DNA of 11,979 nucleotides from Balneolaceae bacterium SMO_bin1 (GTDB lineage: Bacteria > Bacteroidota > Rhodothermia > Balneolales > Balneolaceae), in the NCBI GenBank assembly GCA_003123965.1, contig NNSL01000259.1:1-11979 (forward strand), given 5' to 3'. A program made the position numbers and the translations under genes. The notes below the pieces were generated by a model. That model searched no databases and was not told where the DNA came from. It worked only from the letters and a program-made list of their open reading frames with translations. Shown one piece after another: positions 1-7,106 of the stretch (positions are counted from its first letter, which is position 1; the number at the start of each line of letters is the position of its first letter).

Positions 1-556
1 TTTCGCCTTTCTTCAAACAGCAGCACCTGCGAAATTCGGTGTGCCCGCCAATTTTGCGAGTTTTAATTTCTGGGTAGGCTCGCTGCGGTCATCTAGAAAA
101 TGCAGGTCAGCTTTAGCGTCCAGGAAGTGCAGAAATTCAGTATTTCTCGTCCTGTGCTAACGCTTTTTTCCAGCCTTCTCCGGAGACCCATAGCTTGGCA
201 TCAGGAAACGTTAACTGCCAATGCCCGGATGATTGTCCGGCCAAGCCACCGATGTGATCATAATGCAGGTGACTGGCAAAAATATCAGTGATGTCATATT
301 CAGTTAGCCCGTGCTTCTCTAAATTTTGTTTTATGGTATCGGTGCTGGTATCTTCCCCAAAATCGCCGATTCCAACATCGAAAAGAATATTCCTTTTTTC
401 AGACTTGATCAGGAAAGGATTCAACGAAATTTTTAATGCGCCCTTTGCGGGCGGATCATCTCGATCAATTCGGTTGAACTTTTTATCAAGGCCGACTGAA
501 AAGGTGCCTTCGTAAAGGGGCGCTGCGTATGTTTGCTGAATGGTTGTTTCGCTCAT
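1..556 (-). pseudogene. MBL-fold metallo-hydrolase, 3' partial, with three apparent frameshifts
   Basis: The intact first part (556 down to 137, 139 aa) is the N-terminal half of a metallo-beta-lactamase-fold hydrolase. It carries the zinc-binding HLHYDH motif (H96, H98, D100, H101), preceded by ILFDVGIG, as in single-domain hydrolases of about 280 aa. A TGA stops it at 137-139, just after DEKY, but family-like sequence continues in other frames: TEFLHFLDAKADLHFLDD (about 140-85), then KIGGHTEF (about 57-35), then QVLLFEERR to the window edge. Two of the three shifts are repaired by adding one A at the run at 52-55 and one T at the run at 32-34. The first, near 138-146, needs two missing bases or one extra. 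Five bases separate its ATG from the phoH stop, so it is probably co-transcribed with phoH. The substrate cannot be named. The breaks may be sequencing error or real decay. Confidence 0.8.
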
Positions 557-561
557 TAAAA

Positions 562-1545
562 CTATGAATTATTATTTTCGTGCCGATCGTATGCTTCAAT
601 TATTTCGCGTACCAATCGGTGCCGAACCACATCATTTTCATCAAGATAGACAAATTTGATGCCCTCGATACCTTTCAAAATTTGTTGTATGGAAATCAGT
701 CCAGATTCCTGCTTTCGCGGGAGGTCGGTCTGGGTGATATCACCGGTAATAATTGCTCGGCTGTTGAATCCTATGCGTGTCAAGAACATTTTCATCTGCA
801 TGTTCGTTGCATTTTGCGCTTCGTCGAGAATCACGAAGGCGTTATTAAGTGTGCGGCCACGCATATAGGCCAAGGGCGCAATTTCGATGGTGCCTTTAGC
901 TAAATGCAGTTCAAGGCGGTCATATTCAACCATTTCTTCAAGTGCATCATAAAGGGGGCGGAGGTAGGGATCGATTTTCTCGCGTAAATCACCGGGAAGA
1001 AAACCTAAAGTTTCGCCGGCTTCTACGGCCGGACGAGCTAAAATAATTTTGTTCACTTTTCGCTCTTTGAGTGCCTTAACAGCCAATGCAACAGAGGTGA
1101 ACGTTTTGCCTGTGCCAGCCGGACCGATTGTGAATACAATGTCGTTTTGGGCCGACATTTTTACGATTTCTTTTTGACCGGGTGTTTTTGCTGTGATTGC
1201 ATCGCCGGTATAAGTATGAAGTATAAAATCGCCCTCTGAATCGCTCTGCCGCAAGGGGTTTGGTTTTGCCTTACGCTGCTTGCCGTTCCCCTGCAGGGCA
1301 ATGACCGTATCAACATCCTGACTGGTAAGGTTCCCGTTTTTTACGGCCATGCTTATCAGCTCATTAAGTATTTTCTTTAGCTGGGTTCGGTCACTTTCAG
1401 GTCCGCTAATGCTGATTTTATTACCGCGTACCGTCAAAGTAGATTCCGGATAGGCGCTCTCCAGTTTTTCCAGGTGTTCGTCGTTAAAGCCCAGTATTAT
1501 GACAGGCTCAACTTCCTTTATTTGTACAGTTTCTTTTTCAGCGAT
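562..1545 (-). CDS. phoH: PhoH-family ATPase (PhoH-like, RNA-associated P-loop protein)
   Basis: This is a cytoplasmic PhoH-like NTPase, a family linked to RNA metabolism and often found near ybeY. In the 327-aa reading, Walker A is GPAGTGKT (residues 141-148) and Walker B is VILDEAQN (about 238-245). LARPAVEAGE, LGFLPGD and ITGDITQTDLP are family signatures. The first start among ATG/GTG/TTG is TTG at 1437 (291 aa), but the frame continues upstream with typical N-terminal sequence (KETVQIKEVEPVIILGFND). It reaches ATC at 1545-1543, five bases after a GAGGAG Shine-Dalgarno sequence, and a TGA lies four codons further up. I therefore place the start at 1545, as a non-canonical ATC start or a miscalled ATG. 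Length and motif order then fit the family's usual 320-330 aa. The MBL gene follows after 5 bp. Confidence 0.9.
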   Translation of the reverse strand: MAEKETVQIKEVEPVIILGFNDEHLEKLESAYPESTLTVRGNKISISGPESDRTQLKKILNELISMAVKNGNLTSQDVDTVIALQGNGKQRKAKPNPLRQSDSEGDFILHTYTGDAITAKTPGQKEIVKMSAQNDIVFTIGPAGTGKTFTSVALAVKALKERKVNKIILARPAVEAGETLGFLPGDLREKIDPYLRPLYDALEEMVEYDRLELHLAKGTIEIAPLAYMRGRTLNNAFVILDEAQNATNMQMKMFLTRIGFNSRAIITGDITQTDLPRKQESGLISIQQILKGIEGIKFVYLDENDVVRHRLVREIIEAYDRHENNNS

Positions 1546-1550
1546 AAAGT

Positions 1551-1556
1551 CTCCTC
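1551..1556 (-). promoter_or_regulatory. Shine-Dalgarno sequence for phoH
   Basis: On the minus strand this reads GAGGAG, with a five-base spacer (ACTTT) to the ATC codon at 1545. It supports translation starting at 1545 rather than at the internal TTG at 1437. Most other starts in the window show no comparable site, so this strong one is informative. Confidence 0.6.
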
Positions 1557-1587
1557 ACACTTTTTTAAACAGAACCTTTTAAAATAA

Positions 1588-1613
1588 GGAATTTTCTAAA
1601 TAGTGTTAATTCC
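1588..1613 (-). terminator. weak hairpin between rpe and phoH
   Basis: Inverted repeat GGAATT (1588-1593) and AATTCC (1608-1613) with a 14-base loop. On the minus strand it is followed by TTATTTT. It lies 39-64 bp past the rpe stop and could be a weak terminator for the rpe transcript, or only AT-rich leader sequence ahead of phoH. The stem is short and AT-rich, so the call is tentative. Confidence 0.3.
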
Positions 1614-1651
1614 CCTAAGATCGATGGACAGCATATTTGAGTCTTAGCCAT

Positions 1652-2338
1652 TTATACGTACAACTGTTTACCTTTTCTGGCTTTTTCGGTAAGGGTGTTA
1701 ATTTGGTCGGTAATATCTCCTGATTTGAATACGCTGCTGCCGGCTACGAGTACATCAGCTCCAGCTTTACTAATTTTTTGGATATTGTCGGACCCAACGC
1801 CCCCATCAACCTCAATTAAAAAGTCTGCATCGTGCTTTTCGCGCAGTGTGCGAATTTTTTGCAGTTTTTGGTAGGTGCTTTCAATAAAAGATTGCCCGCC
1901 AAAACCGGGATTTACACTCATCACTAGTACCAAATCCACATCACTCAATATGGGTACGATTTGGGAAAGGGGCGTCGCTGGATTGACCGCCACTCCGGCC
2001 TTTATGCCTTGCTGTTTAATTTGCTGAATGCTGCGGTGCAGGTGCGGGCAGGCTTCTTGGTGTACGGTTAGTAAATCGGCACCTGCATCAACAAAAGGTT
2101 GTACATACTGTTCCGGATTTTCAATCATTAGATGAACATCGAGGAATACATCACCGCACCGGCCAGCTGCTTCCACAATAGTGGGGCCATAGCTGATATT
2201 TGGTACAAAGTGGCCGTCCATAATATCGCAATGAATCCATTTTGTACCAGCGTTGATACAGGTGGTAATCTGTTCGCCGAGCTTGGTGTAATCGGCAGCT
2301 AAAATAGAGGGCGCTAAAATGGGCAGTTGGTCATCCAT
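1652..2338 (-). CDS. rpe: ribulose-phosphate 3-epimerase
   Basis: A cytoplasmic TIM-barrel enzyme of the non-oxidative pentose phosphate pathway that interconverts D-ribulose 5-phosphate and D-xylulose 5-phosphate. All family blocks are present in 228 aa: LAPSILAADY at the N-terminus, HCDIMDGHFVPN (H36 and catalytic/metal D38), DVHLMI (H69), MSVNPGFGGQSFI (about 140-152), the second catalytic aspartate in EVDGGV (D178), and VAGSSVF, which closes the phosphate site. It is slightly longer than the typical 215-225 aa because of a short N-terminal lead and a basic tail. It starts 24 bp after the PASTA gene, so the two are probably co-transcribed. A 106-bp gap then separates it from phoH. Only a weak AGGA lies upstream of its ATG. 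Confidence 0.97.
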   Translation of the reverse strand: MDDQLPILAPSILAADYTKLGEQITTCINAGTKWIHCDIMDGHFVPNISYGPTIVEAAGRCGDVFLDVHLMIENPEQYVQPFVDAGADLLTVHQEACPHLHRSIQQIKQQGIKAGVAVNPATPLSQIVPILSDVDLVLVMSVNPGFGGQSFIESTYQKLQKIRTLREKHDADFLIEVDGGVGSDNIQKISKAGADVLVAGSSVFKSGDITDQINTLTEKARKGKQLYV

Positions 2339-2362
2339 AAATATAATGTAATAGTCCTGTGC

Positions 2363-3172
2363 TTAGTTATCTGTGTTAGAATTCGTGGTATCGACAATTG
2401 CACCGGCCTCGTTTTCCTCTTTGGCATCAAACCGTTCTGAGACAATAAGCTGAAGCGCTTTACCTTCAGTTAGCTCGTTGACCTTTGGGGAGTAATCCAA
2501 AATAACATTTGGAGCAAATTCTTTACTGGGTCTGAAGCGCACTTCGCCGATGCGTAATCCACTGCTCCTGAGTTTTTGTTGTGCTTCTGTGAGACGGAGG
2601 CCCACAATATCGGGAACCTTAACCATACGCTCTCCCAAGCCATCACTAACAACCAAATCTATGGTTGAACCTCTTGCAATTTCTTCATCTGGTTCAATTG
2701 ATTGGCGTAAAACGGTATTTTTAAATCGGGATGATTCGTAGCTGATAGTGCCAAGCTCCAGTCCCGCATTTTCTATCTGTATCCGCGCATTCCGGAGCGA
2801 GAGATCGGTAACCTTTGGCATTGGTACGGTAGGATTCGTTGGCACGTTTACCGTGAGGTAAATTTTTCGATTGGGTTTTACAATTTCAGCCGGTGTGGGC
2901 GTTTGGTCAATCACGTAATCGGCAGGGAAAGCTTCGTTAGAGCGCCGCTCCGCTACTTCATACCGAAGTTCAGAAGAGCTAAGTTTTTTCTGGGCGTCTT
3001 CGAGCGAAATGCGCGTTACATTTGGTACCGTTACGCCCTCTCCGTAATTGGTGTATGCGGGCATAATATAGCTATCCAGTAAAAATAAAAATAGGATACC
3101 GCCTACAATGACCCCGAGTATACCGAGATAGAAGCTTTTATTGCGATAAAATTTTTGGTTGCTGTTGGACAT
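2363..3172 (-). CDS. membrane-anchored protein with three PASTA domains, no kinase
   Basis: A 269-aa single-pass membrane protein. A short basic cytoplasmic segment (1-14) is followed by a hydrophobic helix (about 15-35) and three consecutive PASTA repeats at about 47-110, 115-177 and 183-246, each with a VPxVxxLxLxxA-type opening. The acidic, Asn/Thr-rich tail (247-269) looks disordered. PASTA repeats bind uncrosslinked peptidoglycan or muropeptides in Ser/Thr kinases and some penicillin-binding proteins. Here neither a kinase nor a transpeptidase domain is attached, so the protein is probably an envelope-facing binding or scaffolding factor (inference). It leads the unit with rpe and has its own upstream region after the porV terminator. 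No Shine-Dalgarno sequence is visible before the ATG at 3172. Confidence 0.92.
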   Translation of the reverse strand: MSNSNQKFYRNKSFYLGILGVIVGGILFLFLLDSYIMPAYTNYGEGVTVPNVTRISLEDAQKKLSSSELRYEVAERRSNEAFPADYVIDQTPTPAEIVKPNRKIYLTVNVPTNPTVPMPKVTDLSLRNARIQIENAGLELGTISYESSRFKNTVLRQSIEPDEEIARGSTIDLVVSDGLGERMVKVPDIVGLRLTEAQQKLRSSGLRIGEVRFRPSKEFAPNVILDYSPKVNELTEGKALQLIVSERFDAKEENEAGAIVDTTNSNTDN

Positions 3173-3224
3173 ATTTTATAAACGGATACTTATTTGAGGC
3201 AGATTAAAATTACAATCAATAAAT

Positions 3225-3252
3225 GAAAAAAGCACGCCTGATAAGACGTGCT
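3225..3252 (-). terminator. intrinsic terminator after the PorV-like gene
   Basis: On the minus strand AGCACGTC (3252-3245) pairs with GGCGTGCT (3238-3231), including one G-U pair, around a six-base loop. A run of T residues (3230-3225) follows. It sits about 33 bp past the stop of the PorV-like gene and separates it from the PASTA-rpe unit. Confidence 0.85.
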
Positions 3253-3284
3253 CTTTATAGGTAAAATTAAACTTGTTGTTCCGT

Positions 3285-4376
3285 TTAGAAGTTCAGCAAT
3301 AACCCAAATCGAGTAGTGTTTGCCAGCGGATGCTCTTCTTCAAGCGTGTAAATGTAACTGAAATCGATACCGACAAAATCGTAGCGTATGCCTGCCCCAA
3401 GAGTTAAGAATCGGCGATCACCGTTATTGGGATCTTCAAAGTAATAGCCCGTTCGTACGGCAAAAAGCTGGTCATACCAGTATTCTAAACCGGTACCCAC
3501 CATAAATTGCTGGAAAGTACTAAGTGTAGCTGTTCCCTGGCTTGTTTCGTGTTCATACGTTCCCCACGATTTAAACAACGCTTCGAGTCCGGTAGCTGAT
3601 TCGCGGGCCATTACTTTAGAAATATCATTAGCTAACGTTAAGCTGTGTACGCCTTCATCATCAAGCTCGGTGGTAAATGCCCAGCCGAATCGAAGTCGGG
3701 TAGGGAGCGGATCTTTTTCGCCGTCTTCCGTGTAGCTGAGTCCCGGGCCGATGTTTGAAATATTTAAGCCTGCATTAAATGATGCGTCGTTTCCACCAAA
3801 TGAAAATGGGTTCGATTTGTACATCGCTGCAATATCAAACCCGACACTTGAACCAGGGCTCACAGACTGACCTTCAACGGACCCTTCAAAAAGGCTGCTT
3901 CTTATATATCTAACACCGGTTCCCAATGACCAGTTTTCATTAAGGTTAAATCCGTATGAAAGGCCCACGCTAAATTCGTAACTGTTAAATCGCCCTAAAT
4001 TTTCACCAGTGCGGTCGTCAATGGTAGTTCGTTGCTGTTCACCCAGGTTCAGGTATGTTATGTGGGCGCCAAATGTGCCAATACCGTCAACATGGTGACG
4101 ACCTACCAAGTAATCATAAAAAAGGTCTACATTAAATTTTGGAAGCCATTGGGAGTGAGTGATACTTACCTGACTACCGCGCTGATCGGCTAGTCCGGCA
4201 GGATTCCAGAAAACCGCCGAAGCATTGTTTGCTAGTGCTACACCGGTATTTCCCATGCCGGCTGCTCTAGAATCAGGCTCTATTTGTAAGAATGGTACAG
4301 AAGTAATGCTGACCTGGGCCTGTGCCAAAGGAGCAGTTAAGGTTAGAGCAAGAAGTGCAAACAGGAGCTTTTTCAT
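3285..4376 (-). CDS. PorV/PorQ-family outer-membrane beta-barrel protein
   Basis: A 363-aa predicted outer-membrane barrel. Residues 1-20 are a clean signal peptide (MKKLLFALLALTLTAPLAQA, cut before Q). Next come VPFLQIEPDSRAAGMGNTGVA and ASAVFWNPAGLA, the signature N-terminal block of PorV/PorQ-type proteins. The rest alternates aromatic beta strands and ends in LLLNF, whose terminal Phe is typical of BAM substrates. PorV is the outer-membrane shuttle of the type IX secretion system, but this superfamily also includes barrels without that role, and no other T9SS gene is present here. The gene has its own terminator (3225-3252) and a 195-bp upstream gap, so it is probably monocistronic. PorV itself is plausible but not proven. 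Confidence 0.88.
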   Translation of the reverse strand: MKKLLFALLALTLTAPLAQAQVSITSVPFLQIEPDSRAAGMGNTGVALANNASAVFWNPAGLADQRGSQVSITHSQWLPKFNVDLFYDYLVGRHHVDGIGTFGAHITYLNLGEQQRTTIDDRTGENLGRFNSYEFSVGLSYGFNLNENWSLGTGVRYIRSSLFEGSVEGQSVSPGSSVGFDIAAMYKSNPFSFGGNDASFNAGLNISNIGPGLSYTEDGEKDPLPTRLRFGWAFTTELDDEGVHSLTLANDISKVMARESATGLEALFKSWGTYEHETSQGTATLSTFQQFMVGTGLEYWYDQLFAVRTGYYFEDPNNGDRRFLTLGAGIRYDFVGIDFSYIYTLEEEHPLANTTRFGLLLNF

Positions 4377-4444
4377 AGTAGCGGGTTAAATGCAATTAAG
4401 TCGTATAAGCCTGACGCGATATGTATTTACAAAAATGTCTTTAA

Positions 4445-4464
4445 TTTTGCCAAATATTGCAAAA
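4445..4464. promoter_or_regulatory. operator-like dyad upstream of the PorV-like gene
   Basis: A perfect six-base inverted repeat, TTTTGC (4445-4450) and GCAAAA (4459-4464), with an eight-base AT-rich centre. It lies about 70-90 bp upstream of the ATG at 4376, where a regulator could bind. No confident -35/-10 or Bacteroidota-type TTTG/TAnnTTTG promoter could be assigned next to it. Confidence 0.3.
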
Positions 4465-4510
4465 ATAAATTATGCTGCTCTTAGAAGTGCATTCAAAGTA
4501 AAAGTGTAAT

Positions 4511-4547
4511 AAAAAGCCGGGTGACAAACGAAAAGTTGCCAACCGGT
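4511..4547 (-). terminator. imperfect terminator hairpin after the thiolase gene
   Basis: On the minus strand, arms AACCGGTTGGCAA and TTGTCACCCGGC form an imperfect stem: a CCGG core plus a CAA/TTG base, with one internal mismatch and one wobble pair. The loop is CTTTTCGT. Five T residues (4515-4511) follow. It lies 25-60 bp beyond the thiolase stop, as expected for a terminator of the metB-like/thiolase unit. Confidence 0.6.
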
Positions 4548-4571
4548 TTAGTTCGGAAAAAGAATGCAATA

Positions 4572-5750
4572 CTACAGCATTTCAATAACAAGTGACGATG
4601 CTCCGCCACCGCCATTGCATATACCGGCGCAGCCAATTTTTCCATCAGTTTTGCGCAGTGCGTGCAGTAGGGTAACCACGATACGGGCACCTGAGCAACC
4701 AATTGGATGGCCGATGCTTACAGCGCCCCCGTGTATATTTACTTTTTCAGGGTCAAGCTCCAGAATTTGGTTGTTGGCAAGCGAGACAACAGAAAAAGCC
4801 TCGTTTACCTCAAATAGATCCACATCATTTTTATCAATACCGGCGCGTTTCAATGCTTTAGGTATGGCATCGGCCGGGGCCGTGGTGAACCATTCGGGGG
4901 CTTTAGCAGCGCTGGCTTGCGATACAATTTTGGCTAAGGGTTTTAAGCCTAGTTCGTTGGCTTTTTCTTCGCTCATCATCAATACAGCTGCGGCGCCATC
5001 ATTGATGCTGCTGGCATTAGCGGCAGTGACTGAACCCTCTTTGTCAAATACAGGTCGAAGGTTGGGTATCTTATCGTAATTCACACGCTTCAGTTCTTCA
5101 TCCATCGTTACTTCAGTAACGTTGCCCTTGCGATCTTTCACTTTTACGGTGATCACCTCGTCATCAAACGCACCATTTTCGTGGGCTGCAATAGCGCGTT
5201 TGTAGGATTCAATGGCAAACTCATCTTGCTGCTCGCGGCTTATATTGCATTCTTCGGCGCATATTTCAGCTGCATTGCCCATGTGGAAATCATTGTAAAC
5301 GTCCCAAAGGCCATCCTTGATGATGCCATCCTGCACTTCACCGTGGCCCAGCTTAGAACCAAAGCGCTGTTTGGGCAAGTAGTAGGGTACATTGCTCATG
5401 CTTTCCATTCCACCTGCAACCATGATGTCAGCTTCTTCAAGCTGTATTTGGTTGGCGGCCATCATAATAGCTTTCATACCCGAGGAGCAAACTTTGTTTA
5501 CCGTAGTGGCGGGAGTCAGTTCAGAAAGTCCGGCTTTTAAAGCCGCTTGCCGTGCGGGTGCTTGGCCAATACCGGCACTCAGCACATTTCCAAAAGCTAC
5601 TTCTTGCACATCATCGGGTTTAACACCCGCACTTTTAAGGACTTCAACAATTGTCATAGAGCCCAATTCTGGGGCGGTAAAAGAGGATAGTGCGCCACCA
5701 AAGGAGCCAAGAGGGGTTCGTTTTGCTTCAACAATAACTACATTTCGCAT
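4572..5750 (-). CDS. acetyl-CoA C-acetyltransferase (thiolase II)
   Basis: A complete 392-aa thiolase that reversibly condenses two acetyl-CoA to acetoacetyl-CoA, in the cytoplasm. All catalytic elements are visible: nucleophile C88 in NKVCSSGMKA, N316 in VNEAF, H348 in GHPIGCSGAR, and C378 in GICNGGGGAS. GGMESMSNVPYYL (about 113-125) and the 392-aa length match biosynthetic acetoacetyl-CoA thiolases (AtoB/PhaA type) rather than the longer beta-oxidation enzymes. No 3-hydroxyacyl-CoA dehydrogenase or HMG-CoA synthase gene lies beside it, so its pathway (ketone body, mevalonate or short-chain fatty acid) cannot be set. It follows the PLP enzyme gene after 38 bp and is probably co-transcribed. 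No Shine-Dalgarno sequence is seen. Confidence 0.95.
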   Translation of the reverse strand: MRNVVIVEAKRTPLGSFGGALSSFTAPELGSMTIVEVLKSAGVKPDDVQEVAFGNVLSAGIGQAPARQAALKAGLSELTPATTVNKVCSSGMKAIMMAANQIQLEEADIMVAGGMESMSNVPYYLPKQRFGSKLGHGEVQDGIIKDGLWDVYNDFHMGNAAEICAEECNISREQQDEFAIESYKRAIAAHENGAFDDEVITVKVKDRKGNVTEVTMDEELKRVNYDKIPNLRPVFDKEGSVTAANASSINDGAAAVLMMSEEKANELGLKPLAKIVSQASAAKAPEWFTTAPADAIPKALKRAGIDKNDVDLFEVNEAFSVVSLANNQILELDPEKVNIHGGAVSIGHPIGCSGARIVVTLLHALRKTDGKIGCAGICNGGGGASSLVIEML

Positions 5751-5788
5751 AACAGAATCAGATAATTTATTTAGGTTTGAGAATTATT

Positions 5789-6925
5789 TTAGAAGGCCTG
5801 TTTTAGATCTTCAACAAGGTCATCTGCGTCTTCAATTCCTACCGAAAGACGGATCAGGGAATCTTTTAAGCCAGCTTCATAGCGTACCTCACGCGGGATA
5901 GAACCGTGGGTCATAGAAGCGGGGTGATTAATGAGCGATTCAACTCCGCCAAGGCTTTCGGCCAGGGCAAAAAGGTGGGTGTTGCTCATAAATTCTTTTG
6001 CGGTTTCGGTGGAATCATCATTGAGAGTAAATGAAACCATGGCCCCAAAATCGTCCATCTGTGCTGCGGCAGTATCATGCTGAGGATGCGATTCTAAACC
6101 GGGATAAATAACCTCTCCAACTTCATCGTGGTTTTCTAAAAATTCAGCTACAATCTTGGCATTTTCAACGGCTCGATCCATGCGGACCGCAAGTGTTTTG
6201 ATGCCGCGCAAGACCAGGTAACAATCCATAGGACCGGGAACGGCTCCGCTGGTTTTTACCTGGAAACGAAGGTGCTCCATAATTTCGGTATTTGATGAAG
6301 CTATGGCACCGCCGATGATATCGGAGTGGCCACCAAGATATTTAGTAGTTGAATGCAGTACGGCATCGGCCCCCATTGTGAGGGGACGCTGCAGATAGGG
6401 AGAGGCAAATGTGTTATCTACCACTGAGATAATATCGTGGTCTTGGGAAAATGACGTAAGCGATTTAATATCTGCTACCTTCAGTAGGGGATTGGTAGGT
6501 GTTTCAATCCAGAGTAACTTTGTATTATCGGTGCGAGCAGCCTTCACAGCTTCCATATCCGTCATATCGATAAATGAAAAGTCGATACCGTATGGCTCAA
6601 ATACCTCGGTAAAAAGTCGATATGAACCGCCATATAAATCGTTTGAAGCAATAACGTGATCGCCGGGTTTGAACATTTTCAGCATGGCGTCCATGGCAGC
6701 ACATCCACTGGCAAAGCAAGCACAATGGTCGGCTTCTTCGAGGCCGGCAATCAGTTTTTCTAAAGCTGTGCGCGTGGGATTGGCAACCCGGGCGTAATCA
6801 TACCCTTTGTTAACATTGGGCGCTTGCTGCACATAGGTTGAAGTTTGAAATATAGGAGGCATTACAGCTCCGGATGTTTCTTCTGGCTGCTGCCCGGCAT
6901 GAATGGTTTTTGTGTTAAATTTCAT
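5789..6925 (-). CDS. trans-sulfuration PLP enzyme (cystathionine gamma-synthase or gamma-lyase)
   Basis: A complete 378-aa Cys/Met-metabolism PLP enzyme of fold type I. The PLP-binding lysine is K195 in HSTTKYLGGHSD. D170 in VVDNTFASP contacts the PLP ring nitrogen. YDYARVANPTR (about 42-52) and IETPTNP (about 140-146) are phosphate and substrate-site blocks, and AESLGGVESLINHPASMTH is the C-terminal signature. This family makes cystathionine from an activated homoserine and cysteine (MetB) or cleaves cystathionine to cysteine, ammonia and 2-oxobutanoate. The two cannot be separated with confidence from sequence by eye, so no symbol is given. It is the first gene of a minus-strand unit with the thiolase. 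No Shine-Dalgarno sequence precedes its ATG. Confidence 0.93.
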   Translation of the reverse strand: MKFNTKTIHAGQQPEETSGAVMPPIFQTSTYVQQAPNVNKGYDYARVANPTRTALEKLIAGLEEADHCACFASGCAAMDAMLKMFKPGDHVIASNDLYGGSYRLFTEVFEPYGIDFSFIDMTDMEAVKAARTDNTKLLWIETPTNPLLKVADIKSLTSFSQDHDIISVVDNTFASPYLQRPLTMGADAVLHSTTKYLGGHSDIIGGAIASSNTEIMEHLRFQVKTSGAVPGPMDCYLVLRGIKTLAVRMDRAVENAKIVAEFLENHDEVGEVIYPGLESHPQHDTAAAQMDDFGAMVSFTLNDDSTETAKEFMSNTHLFALAESLGGVESLINHPASMTHGSIPREVRYEAGLKDSLIRLSVGIEDADDLVEDLKQAF

Positions 6926-6989
6926 CAGTAAATAATATTAAATCAATTAAGAGCCTTTTTGAATGATAAAAAAGATAATAAAATTCGGG

Positions 6990-7008
6990 CAGAAAGTTGA
7001 GCTTTCTG
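6990..7008 (-). promoter_or_regulatory. inverted repeat in the leader of the cystathionine enzyme gene
   Basis: CAGAAAG (6990-6996) and CTTTCTG (7002-7008) are a perfect seven-base inverted repeat around a five-base loop, about 65-83 bp upstream of the gene start. No T run follows immediately, so it does not look like a terminator. It could be an operator or a leader hairpin. No SAM-riboswitch core was recognised around it. Confidence 0.25.
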
Positions 7009-7038
7009 AAAAGCTGTATTTCGTTCGCAAAGAACAAT

Positions 7039-7075
7039 AAAAAAGCCCGAGACTGTTATGACGCCTCGGGCTTTT
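7039..7075. terminator. strong bidirectional hairpin terminator after the TPR lipoprotein gene
   Basis: A perfect GC-rich stem, GCCCGAG (7045-7051) with CTCGGGC (7065-7071), and a 13-base loop. It is flanked by A6 on the left and T4 on the right. On the minus strand the stem is followed by six T residues, so it ends transcription of the TPR gene, whose stop is 36 bp away. The A/T symmetry could let it work in both directions. Confidence 0.9.
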
Positions 7076-7106
7076 GCTAAACATTAAATAGAGAAAAAAG
7101 AGCAGC

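Noticed and set aside
100..515. Plus-strand open frames (100-291 and 288-515)
   Set aside because: They lie antisense to the MBL hydrolase frame, which carries the HxHxDH motif. Their own translations have no family features.
580..903. Plus-strand open frames within phoH
   Set aside because: They are antisense shadows of a gene with clear Walker A and B motifs.
4493..4702. Minus-strand 69-aa frame overlapping the thiolase 3' end
   Set aside because: It is an out-of-frame reading of the thiolase C-terminus and the terminator region.
4564..5901. Several long plus-strand open frames (up to 171 aa) opposite the thiolase
   Set aside because: They mirror the thiolase codons on the other strand and lack recognisable motifs or start signals.
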